64,000 bases of DNA, from NCBI RefSeq assembly GCF_051433195.1, contig NZ_JBHMFT010000002.1, positions 310,001-374,000 of the forward strand, written 5' to 3'. Of the stretch, positions 1 through 8,275 are shown in pieces. The notes below the pieces were generated by a model, which made no database searches, was not told the DNA's origin, and saw only the letters and a list, made by a program, of their open reading frames with translations. Position numbers and translations under genes: made by a program. The DNA is from Falsiroseomonas sp051433195. GTDB lineage: Bacteria; Pseudomonadota; Alphaproteobacteria; Acetobacterales; Acetobacteraceae. How positions within the stretch are numbered: position 1 is the first letter of the stretch; the number at the start of each line of letters is the position of its first letter.

Positions 1-606
1 GCGATGAAGGACATCCGGCTGGCCGGCGCCTTCCTGTCGCATGGCGGTGGCTCGATGCCGATCAACAGCAATGCCATGTCGTGGAACGCCGACATGGTGA
101 CCACCACCGGCAACGTCGTGGTCGACCTGCTGCACAACTTCCACCTGGAATGCGGCGCGCGGCTGCACAAGCTGCGGGTGTATGAGACGGTGAAGGACCC
201 GACGGCGCGGGTGGTCTGCGGCTACCTGCTGGTGCGCGGATCGGTCCACGCCCACGCCTACGCCCTGGCGCTGAAGCAGATCACCGGCGCCGACATCACC
301 AAGGTGCTGCCGACGCCGAACATCCCGCTGGGCAACATCCCGGAATGCCAGAAGTACCTGGACGAGGGCTCGCACCGCCGGCTCTACCGCTTCTCCCCGA
401 ACGACTACAAGGAGATGGCGGGGATCTGGGGCAATGGCGAGACGGCCCTGCCGGGCGACCCGCCGGGCGAGCTCGAGGTGATCGACGGCATGCCGGAGGG
501 TGGCAAGATCCACCAGCTGGTCGGCGTACCATCAGCCTTCACGCCGGACTACGCGCCGGAGGAGATGTTCGAGATCGCCGAGAAACTCACCAAGATGGGC
601 CGGTGA
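1..606 (+). CDS. Manganese catalase, C-terminal part (5' end outside window)
   Basis: Carboxy-terminal 201 or so residues of a non-haem dimanganese catalase, which disproportionates hydrogen peroxide in the cytoplasm. The piece begins inside the four-helix ferritin-like core: the segment GGGSMPINSN near residue 20, TTTGNVVVDL near 35, and a HNFHLECGARL helix match the second half of the family, including a Glu and a His that would be di-Mn ligands. The family is normally about 270-300 residues, so roughly the first third lies upstream of base 1. An ATG at base 4 is internal, not the start. The gene converges on an Alx-type manganese exporter, with a perfect hairpin between them. Confidence 0.85.
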   Translation, partial: AMKDIRLAGAFLSHGGGSMPINSNAMSWNADMVTTTGNVVVDLLHNFHLECGARLHKLRVYETVKDPTARVVCGYLLVRGSVHAHAYALALKQITGADITKVLPTPNIPLGNIPECQKYLDEGSHRRLYRFSPNDYKEMAGIWGNGETALPGDPPGELEVIDGMPEGGKIHQLVGVPSAFTPDYAPEEMFEIAEKLTKMGR

Positions 607-613
607 TGGAAAG

Positions 614-641
614 CCCTCTCCCCCCGAACGGGGGGAGAGGG
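614..641. terminator. Perfect 12-bp hairpin between convergent genes
   Basis: The arms CCCTCTCCCCCC and GGGGGGAGAGGG flank a GAAC loop, starting 7 bases after the catalase stop and 6 bases before the end of the alx-like gene on the other strand. Position and symmetry suit a bidirectional terminator, although there is no T tract. The same CCCTCTCCCC core recurs in other intergenic regions of the window, so it is also a member of a dispersed repeat family. Confidence 0.55.
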
Positions 642-647
642 TAACCC

Positions 648-1661
648 TCAGGCCAGCTTCTCCGCCGGCGGGTCGTTGCGCGTCTTCCACAGGGAGAACA
701 GCACCCCGCCCGCGATCAGGGCCAGCGTCACGCCGAGCGAGATCGCCGGGTCCAGCTTCCCGAACAGCTGGTTCCAGAAGATCTTCCCGCCGATGAACAC
801 CAGCACCAGCGCCAGCGCATATTTCAGGTAGTGGAAACGGTGGATCATGGCCGACAGCGCGAAGTACAGCGCGCGCAGGCCGAGGATCGCCATGATGTTG
901 GCGGTGTAGACGATGAAGGTGTCCGTCGTGATGGCGAAGATCGCCGGCACGCTGTCCACCGCGAAGACCAGGTCTGCCAGGTTGATGACGACCAGCGCCA
1001 GGAACAGCGGCGTCGCCCAGACCACCAGCTTGCTGGTCTTGGGGTCGGGCTGGCGCACGAAGAACTTGTCGCCATGCAGCGCATCCGTCACCCGCATGTG
1101 GCGGCGCAGGAACTTCACCACGGGGTTCTTCGAGATGTCGGCATCGCCTTCCGGCACGAACAGCATCTTGATGCCGGTCGCGATCAGGAAGGCACCGAAG
1201 ATGTACAGCAGCCAGTCATATTCCTGCACCAGCGCCGCGCCGATGCCGATCATCAGGCCGCGCAGCACGATGACGGCGATGATGCCCCAGACCAGGGCGC
1301 GGTACTGGTATTTCCGCGGAATGGCGAAGAAGCCGAAGATCAGGCTGATGACGAAGACGTTGTCGATCGACAGCGCCTTCTCGATGAAGAACCCGGTGAA
1401 ATAGGTGACGCCGGCATGGGTGCCGTCGGAGGTGACGATGTGCCCGGCCTCGTAGGCCCACCAGATGCCGCCGCCGAAGATCATGGCGAAGCCGATGTAG
1501 AAGGCGGACAGGTACAGGCTCTCGGAAATGCCCATCTCCTTGTCCTCCTTGTGGAGGACGCCGAGGTCGAAGGCGAGCAGGCCGAAGACGATCGACAGGA
1601 AGGCAACCCACATCCAGACCGGCTTGCCGATCCATTCGTACAACAGGAATTCCATGAACAT
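648..1661 (-). CDS. alx: TerC/Alx family membrane protein, probable Mn2+ exporter
   Basis: Integral membrane protein of about 337 residues with eight or nine hydrophobic helices, closely patterned on E. coli Alx. Family landmarks are EKALSIDNVFV, YIFGAFLIATGIKMLF, FFVRQ, and DLVFAVDSVPAIFAITTD, the last containing the conserved acidic metal-site residues. Alx and MntP-type TerC proteins export manganese, which fits the neighbouring manganese catalase. The start at 1661 is chosen because GGAG sits just upstream. An in-frame ATG at 1676 is a possible alternative, and the frame stays open to 1886 but with non-family residues. A short hairpin (GCCCGC/GCGGGC) lies just upstream of both starts. Confidence 0.85.
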   Translation of the reverse strand: MFMEFLLYEWIGKPVWMWVAFLSIVFGLLAFDLGVLHKEDKEMGISESLYLSAFYIGFAMIFGGGIWWAYEAGHIVTSDGTHAGVTYFTGFFIEKALSIDNVFVISLIFGFFAIPRKYQYRALVWGIIAVIVLRGLMIGIGAALVQEYDWLLYIFGAFLIATGIKMLFVPEGDADISKNPVVKFLRRHMRVTDALHGDKFFVRQPDPKTSKLVVWATPLFLALVVINLADLVFAVDSVPAIFAITTDTFIVYTANIMAILGLRALYFALSAMIHRFHYLKYALALVLVFIGGKIFWNQLFGKLDPAISLGVTLALIAGGVLFSLWKTRNDPPAEKLA

Positions 1662-2080
1662 TTCGCTCCGGGTCATGCGGAAGCCGCCCGCGGTGGCGGG
1701 CGAATTCACAAGGGCACCCCGGCAGCGGGTGTCACGATCCGGGCCGGGGTCGTGGCAGGCATGGTTGGCGGTCTCTGGCGATCCGACATCGCGGGGGCGG
1801 CATGGAACGCCGCCCGAGCCGCCAGAGGGGCCCGGATCAGGCGGCGACATGGGGGTGGGCCGGAGGGGCTTCAAGCCCTGGCGCATGGACGGGATGAAAT
1901 AATTTGGCCACGTGCCGCGTCCGGGTGCTCAACGGGAAATCGGGCCACCCCCGGTTGTCTGCGACAGCCGGGCAGGCCATGTGCTGATTTGCGGAAGACG
2001 CGGGGGCGGACTAACCTGCGTCCTTGAGGCAATCGGGCCCCCTGCAACAGGCGGGCCACTCACGGGATCGAGGCGTCGCT
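1662..2080. other. Divergent intergenic region between alx and tatA
   Basis: No gene is supported in this 419-base stretch. It must carry the promoters for alx (leftward) and tatA (rightward). The only AT-rich patch is around 1896-1906. I looked for a yybP-ykoY manganese riboswitch on the minus strand, expected upstream of alx-type genes, and did not see its GGGGAGTA core. Several short GC hairpins are present, none distinctive. Confidence 0.4.
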
Positions 2081-2350
2081 ATGGGTTCGTTCAGCATCTG
2101 GCATTGGCTTGTCGTTCTGCTCGTCATCCTGCTGCTGTTCGGCAGCGGGAAGATCAGCGGGCTGATGGGCGACCTGGCCAAGGGCATCAAGTCCTTCAAG
2201 TCGAACATGAAGGAAGACGACGACAAGGACGCGTCCATGACGGCGGACGCGGCCTCCCAGACCCCGGCGCAGCCGGCCGGGTCCATCGCGGCCCCCGGCG
2301 CGCAGCCGGCCCAGTCGCAGACCACCGGCACCAGCCGCCCGGCGGCCTGA
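2081..2350 (+). CDS. tatA: Sec-independent protein translocase subunit TatA
   Basis: 89-residue inner-membrane protein that forms the pore-like oligomer of the twin-arginine export system. It starts MGSFSIWHW, followed by one membrane helix (residues 7-20), the FGSGK hinge, an amphipathic helix (GLMGDLAKGIKSFKSNM) and an acidic then Ala/Pro/Gln-rich tail. This is the standard TatA layout and length. The start is set by homology, and GAGG lies about 12 bases upstream. tatB and tatC are not adjacent, so TatA is transcribed alone here. The Vgb-like protein at 20066 carries a twin-arginine signal and is a likely client. Confidence 0.92.
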   Translation: MGSFSIWHWLVVLLVILLLFGSGKISGLMGDLAKGIKSFKSNMKEDDDKDASMTADAASQTPAQPAGSIAAPGAQPAQSQTTGTSRPAA

Positions 2351-2353
2351 ATC

Positions 2354-2372
2354 GGCCAGGGTGCGGCTGGCC
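2354..2372 (+). terminator. Candidate terminator hairpin after tatA
   Basis: GGCCAG and CTGGCC arms (2354-2359, 2367-2372) lie 3 bases beyond the tatA stop. There is no T run, so termination activity is only inferred. The remaining bases up to 2555 hold no gene; a G-rich ribosome binding site precedes the next start. Confidence 0.3.
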
Positions 2373-2555
2373 TGCCTCAGGGCGGCGCCGTGCGGCGTGG
2401 ATGGCTGAAATGCCACGCGGACGCCGCTAGGCTCGCAGCTCTGTGATGTGCGCCCGGCCGCGCCGTGCGGCTTGGCGAATTGCGCCGGTTCCGCATGGCG
2501 GGGCCGGCGTTTTGTTTGTCGTCAACGCATCGCTTGTCGGCAGGGGGGTCAAGAA

Positions 2556-4589
2556 ATGCAGCAACCGGGAACACCCGGGCGCACGGGGGCCGATGCCGCC
2601 GTGACCGAGGCGCAGGCTGCAAAGCCGGTGGACGATACCGAATTCGCCTCCTCCCGCCGCAGCCTGACGGGCTGGCAGGGCATCGCCTGGAAATACGCCG
2701 CCGCGGCCTTCGTCGGCTGGCACATGTGGATCCTGCTGGTGACCCCGGTGGACCCGACCGTGGCGCGGGCGGTGCACGTCTTCCTCGGCGCCATCCTCGG
2801 CTTCGCGCTGTTCGCGCCCTCCGCCGCCAGCGCCGGCAAGCGCATCCCCTGGTACGATTTCCTGGTGATGATCCCCTGCCTGCTGATCGTCGCCCACTAC
2901 ATCCTGGATGCCGACGGCATCGAGATGCGCAGCTTCATGGGCCCCAACACACGGGACCTGGTGGTGGCGGCCGCCGGCATCCTGGTGGTGCTGGAATTCG
3001 CCCGGCGCAGCGCCGGCATCGCGATGCCGATCATCGCCGGCACCTTCATCGCCTATTGCTTCGTCGGGCCCTGGATGCCCGGCCTGCTGTTCCACCGTGG
3101 CGTGGCGCTGGACCAGGCGCTGGTGGAGCTGTTCAACAACAACGGGGTGCTCGGCACCATCGTGCAGGTCTCCTCCACCTTCATCATCATGTTCGTCACC
3201 TTCGCGGCCTTCCTGCAGGCCTCGCGTGCCGGTGAGTACTTCAACGAACTGGCGATGGGCCTGGTCGGCTGGGCGCGCGGCGGGCAGGCGAAGGTGGCCG
3301 TCGTCTCCTCCTTCATGTTCGGCACGGTCAGCGGCAGTTCCGTCGCCAACGTCGTCGCCTCCGGCACCTTCACCATCCCGATGATGCGCCGCGGCGGCTA
3401 CGACCGGGAAACGGCGGGCGCGGTGGAGGCCACGGCGTCCACCGGCGGCCAGCTCGCCCCGCCGGTGATGGGTGCCGGCGCCTTCATCATGTCCGAGGTG
3501 CTGGGCATGCCCTACACCGAGATCGCGCTGGCCGGCGTGATCCCGGCGCTGCTGTTCTACTTCGCCGTCTACACCCATTGCGACCTGCACGCCCGCAAGG
3601 CGCGGCTGTACGGCCTGCCCTGGAACGAGCTGCCGAAGCTGATCGACCTGGCGCGCCGGGTCTACATGCTGGCGCCGCTGGTGGTGCTGATCTCCGTGCT
3701 GCTGAGCGGCTACTCGCCGTTCCGCGCCGCCGCCTGGGGCATCGCCACCGCGCTCATCATCATGACCGTGACCTTCATGCTGCATCACCTGACGGTGCAG
3801 CGCTCCGGCCTGGTCGGCGCCGTGGTCGGCACCATCCGGGACCTGGCGAACGGCATCCTCGAGGCGCTGTCCGGCTCGGCGCGGGAGGTCATGCAGCTGG
3901 TCGCGGTCTGCGCCACCGCGGGCATCGTCGCCGGCGTCATCGGCCTGACCGGCGTCGGCGGCCGCTTCGCCTCCCTGCTGCTGGAGGTTGCCTCCGGCCT
4001 GCCATTGGTGGCGATGCTGTTCGCTATGGTGGTCGCCATCATCCTCGGCATGGGGGTGCCGACCACGGCGGCCTATGCGATCGCCGCGGCGGTGGTGGCG
4101 CCGGGGCTGATCCAGATGGGCGTGCCGGCGCTGTCGGCCCACATGTTCATCTTCTACTTCGCGGTGCTGTCGGCGATCACCCCGCCGGTCGCGCTGGCCT
4201 CATTCGCCGCCGCCGGCATGGCCGGGGGCGACATGTGGAAGACCTCGCTGAAGGCGGTGAAGCTCGGGCTCGCCACCTTCATCGTGCCCTACATGTTCTG
4301 GATGTCCCCGGCGCTGCTCGGGCAGGGGGATCACCTGACGGTGGCGCAGGCGGTGGGTTCGGCCATGCTCGGCGTGTTCCTGCTGGCCTGCACCACGGAA
4401 GGCTGGATGTTCAGGGCCGCCCTGCCGCTGCCGCTGCGGGTGGTCTGCGGCTGCGCCGCCATCGCGCTGATGGTGCCGGAGGCCTTCACCGATGTCGCCG
4501 GGCTGATCGTCGGCCTCGGCATCATCGCCTGGCAGTGGCGGCGGGAGGCAGCGCCCGGCGATGCGGTCCGCGCCCCGGTCGGGCGGTAG
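2556..4589 (+). CDS. TRAP transporter fused permease (4TM/12TM)
   Basis: 677-residue inner-membrane protein in which the small (DctQ-like, about residues 45-170) and large (DctM-like, residues 180-660) TRAP permease subunits are fused, as in TAXI-type systems. Typical DctM segments are visible: GTVSGSSVANVVASG, GGYDRETAGAVEATASTGGQ, PPVMGAGAFIM, LGMGVPTTAAYA and SAITPPVALASFAAAG. Such permeases import organic acids driven by a sodium or proton gradient and need a periplasmic receptor, but no TAXI or DctP receptor gene is adjacent. The start is placed at ATG 2556 after a GGGGG ribosome site. The methionine-salvage operon begins 4 bases downstream, so the permease may be cotranscribed with it. 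Confidence 0.9.
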   Translation: MQQPGTPGRTGADAAVTEAQAAKPVDDTEFASSRRSLTGWQGIAWKYAAAAFVGWHMWILLVTPVDPTVARAVHVFLGAILGFALFAPSAASAGKRIPWYDFLVMIPCLLIVAHYILDADGIEMRSFMGPNTRDLVVAAAGILVVLEFARRSAGIAMPIIAGTFIAYCFVGPWMPGLLFHRGVALDQALVELFNNNGVLGTIVQVSSTFIIMFVTFAAFLQASRAGEYFNELAMGLVGWARGGQAKVAVVSSFMFGTVSGSSVANVVASGTFTIPMMRRGGYDRETAGAVEATASTGGQLAPPVMGAGAFIMSEVLGMPYTEIALAGVIPALLFYFAVYTHCDLHARKARLYGLPWNELPKLIDLARRVYMLAPLVVLISVLLSGYSPFRAAAWGIATALIIMTVTFMLHHLTVQRSGLVGAVVGTIRDLANGILEALSGSAREVMQLVAVCATAGIVAGVIGLTGVGGRFASLLLEVASGLPLVAMLFAMVVAIILGMGVPTTAAYAIAAAVVAPGLIQMGVPALSAHMFIFYFAVLSAITPPVALASFAAAGMAGGDMWKTSLKAVKLGLATFIVPYMFWMSPALLGQGDHLTVAQAVGSAMLGVFLLACTTEGWMFRAALPLPLRVVCGCAAIALMVPEAFTDVAGLIVGLGIIAWQWRREAAPGDAVRAPVGR

Positions 4590-4593
4590 CGGC

Positions 4594-5196
4594 ATGCAAG
4601 CGGCGGCGGAGGCGATCGTCGCCGCCGGGCGCCGGCTCGATGTCCTCGGGCTGGTGCCGGCGACGGCGGGCAACTTCTCCGTCCGCCTGGATTCGCGCCG
4701 GCTGGCCGTCACCGTCTCCGGCCGGCACAAGGGGTTCCTCACGATCGATGACGTCATGGTCGTCGACCTCGACGGCGTGCCGGAGGACGCGGCGAAGCGA
4801 TCCTCGGCCGAGACGCTGCTGCATTGCGGCATCTACCGCCGCTTCCCCGAGGCCGGCGCCGTGCTGCATGGCCATTCCATTGCCAACACGGTCCTGTCCC
4901 GGGTCGCGGGCAACAGCCTGTCGCTCGCCGGGTACGAATTGCTGAAGGTGTTTCCTGGACTTGCCACGCATGACGCCTCCGTCGGTATCCCGGTGGTGCC
5001 GAACGACCAGGACATCGCCCGCATGCAGCGCGGGCTGGATGCGCTGTGGGATGGCCTGGCGCAGGTGCCGCCCGGCTACTTGATCCGCGGCCACGGGTGC
5101 TATGTATGGGCGCCCGACATGCCCGGCGCCCTGGCCCGCCTGGAGGGGCTGGAGTTCATGCTCCGCTGCGAGCTGGAAGAAAGGAGCCTGCGATGA
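4594..5196 (+). CDS. mtnB: Methylthioribulose-1-phosphate dehydratase
   Basis: 200-residue class II aldolase-fold enzyme that dehydrates 5-methylthioribulose-1-phosphate to the diketone in methionine salvage. AGNFSVR near residue 27, SGRHKG, the acidic AETLLH helix, and the zinc ligands HGHS near residue 88 and GHGCYVWAP near 168 fit MtnB. Its partners MtnD and MtnC follow with ATGA and GTGA overlaps, which fixes the substrate better than the fold alone. ATG 4594 is preferred; an upstream in-frame ATG at 4561 would overlap the TRAP gene. Confidence 0.88.
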   Translation: MQAAAEAIVAAGRRLDVLGLVPATAGNFSVRLDSRRLAVTVSGRHKGFLTIDDVMVVDLDGVPEDAAKRSSAETLLHCGIYRRFPEAGAVLHGHSIANTVLSRVAGNSLSLAGYELLKVFPGLATHDASVGIPVVPNDQDIARMQRGLDALWDGLAQVPPGYLIRGHGCYVWAPDMPGALARLEGLEFMLRCELEERSLR

Positions 5197-5732
5197 GCCG
5201 CCTGACCGTGTGGGACGCCGCCACCGACGCGCAGATCCTGGTGACGGAAGACGCCTCCGAGATCGCCCGGAACCTGTCCGCCATCGGCGTACGCTTCGAG
5301 CGCTGGCCGCTGGCCGACCTGCCCGCCGACGCCCCGGCCGAGGCGGTGCTGGCGGCCTATCGCCCGCGCCTCGATGCCTTCATGGGCGAGACCGGCGCCG
5401 GCACCGCCGACGTCATTAAGCTGACGCCCGACCACCCCGCCAAGGACGCGATGCGCGCCAAGTTCCTGTCGGAACACACGCATACCGAGGACGAGGTGCG
5501 CTTCTTCCATGCCGGGTCCGGCAACTTCGTGCTGCACATGGATGGCAAGGTGTTCGACGCGCATTGCACGGCGGGCGACCTGATCTCGGTGCCGGCGGAT
5601 TCCAAGCACTGGTTCGATGCCGGCGAAAGCCCGGACTTCGCGGTGCTGCGCGTCTTCACCGACACCTCCGGCTGGACGCCGCACTACACCGGCACGGACA
5701 TGGCCAACCGCTTCCCGGCCGCCACGGCGTGA
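5193..5732 (+). CDS. mtnD: Acireductone dioxygenase
   Basis: 179-residue cupin that cleaves acireductone with O2. With Fe2+ it forms the 2-keto acid precursor of methionine; with Ni2+ the off-pathway products are made. The four metal ligands are visible at the expected spacing: His95, His97 and Glu101 in EHTHTEDE, and His139 in DSKHWF. The length matches the family (about 180). The ATG overlaps the mtnB stop as ATGA after a strong AAGGAG, indicating translational coupling. Confidence 0.93.
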   Translation: MSRLTVWDAATDAQILVTEDASEIARNLSAIGVRFERWPLADLPADAPAEAVLAAYRPRLDAFMGETGAGTADVIKLTPDHPAKDAMRAKFLSEHTHTEDEVRFFHAGSGNFVLHMDGKVFDAHCTAGDLISVPADSKHWFDAGESPDFAVLRVFTDTSGWTPHYTGTDMANRFPAATA

Positions 5733-6412
5733 CGGCGCCGGCCCTGGTCCTGCTGGATATCGAGGGCACGACCAGCGCCATCGCCTTCGTCAAGGACACG
5801 CTGTTCCCCTTCGCCGAGGCCGAGCTCGACGCCTTCCTCGCCGCGCGCGGCACGGAGCCGGAGGTCGCGGCGATCCTGGCCGATGTGCCGGGGCCGGACC
5901 GGGCGGCCACCCTGCGAGGCTGGATGGCGGCCGATGCCAAGCTCACGCCGCTGAAGGCGTTGCAGGGCCTGATCTGGGAAGCCGGCTTCGCCGATGGCCG
6001 GCTGCGCGGGCATCTGTGGCCGGATGTCGCACCCTGCCTGCGCGCCTGGCACGCGGCGGGCATCGGCCTTGCCATCTATTCCTCCGGCTCCGTCGCCGCG
6101 CAGCGCCTGCTGTTCGGCCATTCCGAGGCCGGCGACCTGGTGCCGCTGTTCTCCGACTTCTTCGACACGCGCATCGGCACCAAGCGCACCCCTGCCGCCT
6201 ATGCCGCCATCGCCGCCGAACTGGGCCAGCCGCCCGGCCGCATCCTTTTCCTGTCGGACGTGGCGGAGGAGCTGGACGCGGCGCGGGAGGCTGGCCTCGG
6301 CACCTGCCAGCTGGTGCGCCCCGCGGACGGCACACAGCCGGCCGGCCGCCACCCGGAAGCCGCGGACCTCCCCGAGGTCGCCCGCCGGTTCGGCCTGCCC
6401 CTGCCCGGGTGA
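5729..6412 (+). CDS. mtnC: Enolase-phosphatase E1
   Basis: 227-residue HAD-superfamily enzyme that enolises and then dephosphorylates 2,3-diketo-5-methylthiopentyl-1-phosphate to acireductone, the MtnD substrate. HAD motif I is DIEGTT (residues 10-15), motif II is YSSGS near 120, and motif III/IV is LFLSDVAEELDAA near 180. It starts with GTG overlapping the mtnD stop (GTGA), and no ATG is available in frame near the fold start. Gene order B-D-C leaves the isomerase (mtnA) and the kinase or phosphorylase steps elsewhere in the genome. Confidence 0.92.
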   Translation: MTAPALVLLDIEGTTSAIAFVKDTLFPFAEAELDAFLAARGTEPEVAAILADVPGPDRAATLRGWMAADAKLTPLKALQGLIWEAGFADGRLRGHLWPDVAPCLRAWHAAGIGLAIYSSGSVAAQRLLFGHSEAGDLVPLFSDFFDTRIGTKRTPAAYAAIAAELGQPPGRILFLSDVAEELDAAREAGLGTCQLVRPADGTQPAGRHPEAADLPEVARRFGLPLPG

Positions 6413-6474
6413 CATCCCCCGCCTGCGCGGGCTAGATGGCCATGGCCCTGGATGCCTGGCGCGGGAGATCCATC

Positions 6475-7476
6475 ATGATGACGACCTACGCCGTCGCCGA
6501 CGGGCAACTCGCCGTGCGCGATGGCGTCCTGCCCCTGGAACAGATCGCGGGCGCGGTCTGGATCGACCTGCTCAGCCCGACGGCGGAGGAGGAGCAGGCG
6601 GTACAGGCCGCGCTGCGCCTCGAGATCCCGACACGGGAGGAGATGCAGGAGATCGAAAGCTCCTCCCGCCTGTACCGGGAGGAGGATGCGCTGTTCCTGA
6701 CCGCCAACTTCCTCTACGGCACGGACAGCGGCGACTACGGCTCCACCCCCATCACCTTCGTGCTGACCAATACCGCGCTCGTCACCGTGCGCTACCAGAC
6801 GCCGCGGGCCTTCAGCGTCTTTGCCCTGCGCTGCCAGCGCACGCCGTCGCTCACCGCAAGCCCGGACGCGGTGATGCTGCACCTGTTCGAGCAGATCGTG
6901 GACCGGCTGGCCGATGTGCTGGAAAAGCTCGGCGCCGACATGGATCGTGCCTCCGCCGCCACCTTCCGCGGTGGCCGCGCCAAGGCCGCCACCAAGGCGA
7001 AGGAGAAGGCGCGGGTCCGGGCGGATGAGCTGAAGGAGACGCTGATCACCCTCGGCACGGTGGGGGAGGTGACGACGCGGGCCTCCGAGACCCTGCTCGG
7101 CCTGTCGCGCATCCTCACCTTCGTGGGGGCGGAGAAGGCCTCGACCGTGCGCAAGGTGAACCAGGTGGTCATCAAGACCCTGGTGCGCGACGTGCGCAGC
7201 CTGGTGGACCACGCCAAGGTGCTGAACGACAAGGCGCAGTTCCTGCTGGATGCGGTGCTCGGCATCGTCAGCGTCGAGCAGTCCAACATCATCAAGACCT
7301 TCACCGTGGCCTCCGTCGCGCTGATGCCGCCGACGCTGATCGCCAGCATCTACGGCATGAATTTCCAGTACATGCCCGAACTCGGCTGGCGGATCGGCTA
7401 TCCGCTGGCGCTGCTGCTGATGGTGTGCTCCGCCCTGCTGCCGATCTTCTACTTCAAGCGGAAGGGCTGGCTCTGA
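6475..7476 (+). CDS. corA: CorA family magnesium/divalent cation transporter
   Basis: 333-residue protein with a large cytoplasmic amino-terminal domain, a long helical stalk and two carboxy-terminal membrane helices (about residues 270-292 and 303-325). The signature YGMNF lies between them, and the tail ends in KRKGWL. This is the pentameric CorA channel architecture for Mg2+, sometimes Co2+ or Ni2+. ATG 6475 follows GGGAG at optimal spacing; in-frame ATGs at 6436 and 6442 upstream lack one. A short CCCGC/GCGGG hairpin separates it from mtnC. Confidence 0.92.
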   Translation: MMTTYAVADGQLAVRDGVLPLEQIAGAVWIDLLSPTAEEEQAVQAALRLEIPTREEMQEIESSSRLYREEDALFLTANFLYGTDSGDYGSTPITFVLTNTALVTVRYQTPRAFSVFALRCQRTPSLTASPDAVMLHLFEQIVDRLADVLEKLGADMDRASAATFRGGRAKAATKAKEKARVRADELKETLITLGTVGEVTTRASETLLGLSRILTFVGAEKASTVRKVNQVVIKTLVRDVRSLVDHAKVLNDKAQFLLDAVLGIVSVEQSNIIKTFTVASVALMPPTLIASIYGMNFQYMPELGWRIGYPLALLLMVCSALLPIFYFKRKGWL

Positions 7477-8204
7477 TCCGCCGCGTCGCCGCCCTTGTCC
7501 TGGTCCTCGGCGCCGCCGCCCTTCTGCCGTCCGCGGTGGCGCAACCGGCGCCGCCGGTCCCGCGCCCGGCCGATTGCCCGCCGCGGGGTACGCCGCTGTT
7601 GCGCGTCAGCGTCTCCGACCCCGATGTGCGCGTGCTGCCCCCGGTTTCCGCCGAACAACTGCGCCGGCTGGCGGATGTGCAGGAGGACCACGAGCATGTG
7701 CCGGGGCAGATCCTGCATCACCTCGGCCTGACCATGTCCCGCGTCGAGTGGCGCAGCGAGATCACGGTGCGCAGCCAGGGCCTGCCGAACGGGCCGGTCT
7801 GCGGCGTACCCTCCGAGGTTCGGCTCAGCCTGGTGCATGCCGAGCACAGCATCCGCCTGGCCCGCGAGATTCCGCGCGGCGGCTGCCTGGCGCGGGAGGT
7901 GCTGGCGCATGAGCGCCGCCATGCCGAGGTCAACCGCCGCACCCTGCGCCAGGCGGCCGATGCCTTGCGCACCGTGGCACGAAGCTGGGCGGCGCGGGCG
8001 GAAGCGCAGGCCCCGAACGCCGCCGCCGCCGCGCAATTGCTGCAGGATGACCTGACCGCGGCGGTGGAGCCGGTGCTGGCGATGCTGCGCGACGCCCGGC
8101 AATTCGGCCATGACGAGATCGACACGGCCGAGGAGTATCGCCGCCTCGGCCGGGTCTGCCCCGCCGACCAGCGGCGCCTGAGCCGCAGCCTGGGCGATGG
8201 CTGA
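7425..8204 (+). CDS. Secreted HExxH-motif protein (DUF922-like)
   Basis: Exported protein of unknown substrate. A signal peptide (roughly residues 18-40, ending SAVAQ) precedes a domain with HHLGLTMSRVEW, two Cys pairs, and the zinc-metallopeptidase-like motif HERRH (His162, Glu163, His166). This resembles DUF922, a predicted secreted protease family. No ATG exists at the expected start. The listed GTG overlaps the corA end by 52 bases, and a CTG at 7473 would give a cleaner signal peptide. Overlap with corA suggests cotranscription. Protease activity is inferred from the motif only. Confidence 0.65.
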   Translation: MLRPAADLLLQAEGLALIRRVAALVLVLGAAALLPSAVAQPAPPVPRPADCPPRGTPLLRVSVSDPDVRVLPPVSAEQLRRLADVQEDHEHVPGQILHHLGLTMSRVEWRSEITVRSQGLPNGPVCGVPSEVRLSLVHAEHSIRLAREIPRGGCLAREVLAHERRHAEVNRRTLRQAADALRTVARSWAARAEAQAPNAAAAAQLLQDDLTAAVEPVLAMLRDARQFGHDEIDTAEEYRRLGRVCPADQRRLSRSLGDG

Positions 8205-8275
8205 CACCGCACCCGGTTGACCGGTGGCAGGCCGCTTGCTTGGGTGACCGCATAGCCCCGGATCGAGGTTCCCGC

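Noticed and set aside
1677..1911. Possible yybP-ykoY manganese riboswitch upstream of alx
   Set aside because: The conserved GGGGAGTA core and the paired internal loop sequences were not found on the minus strand; only generic GC hairpins are present.
2427..4142. Long reading frame on the minus strand opposite the TRAP gene
   Set aside because: It is a GC-rich antisense shadow: His/Asp/Gly/Arg-rich, with no family pattern, exactly opposite a well-supported gene.
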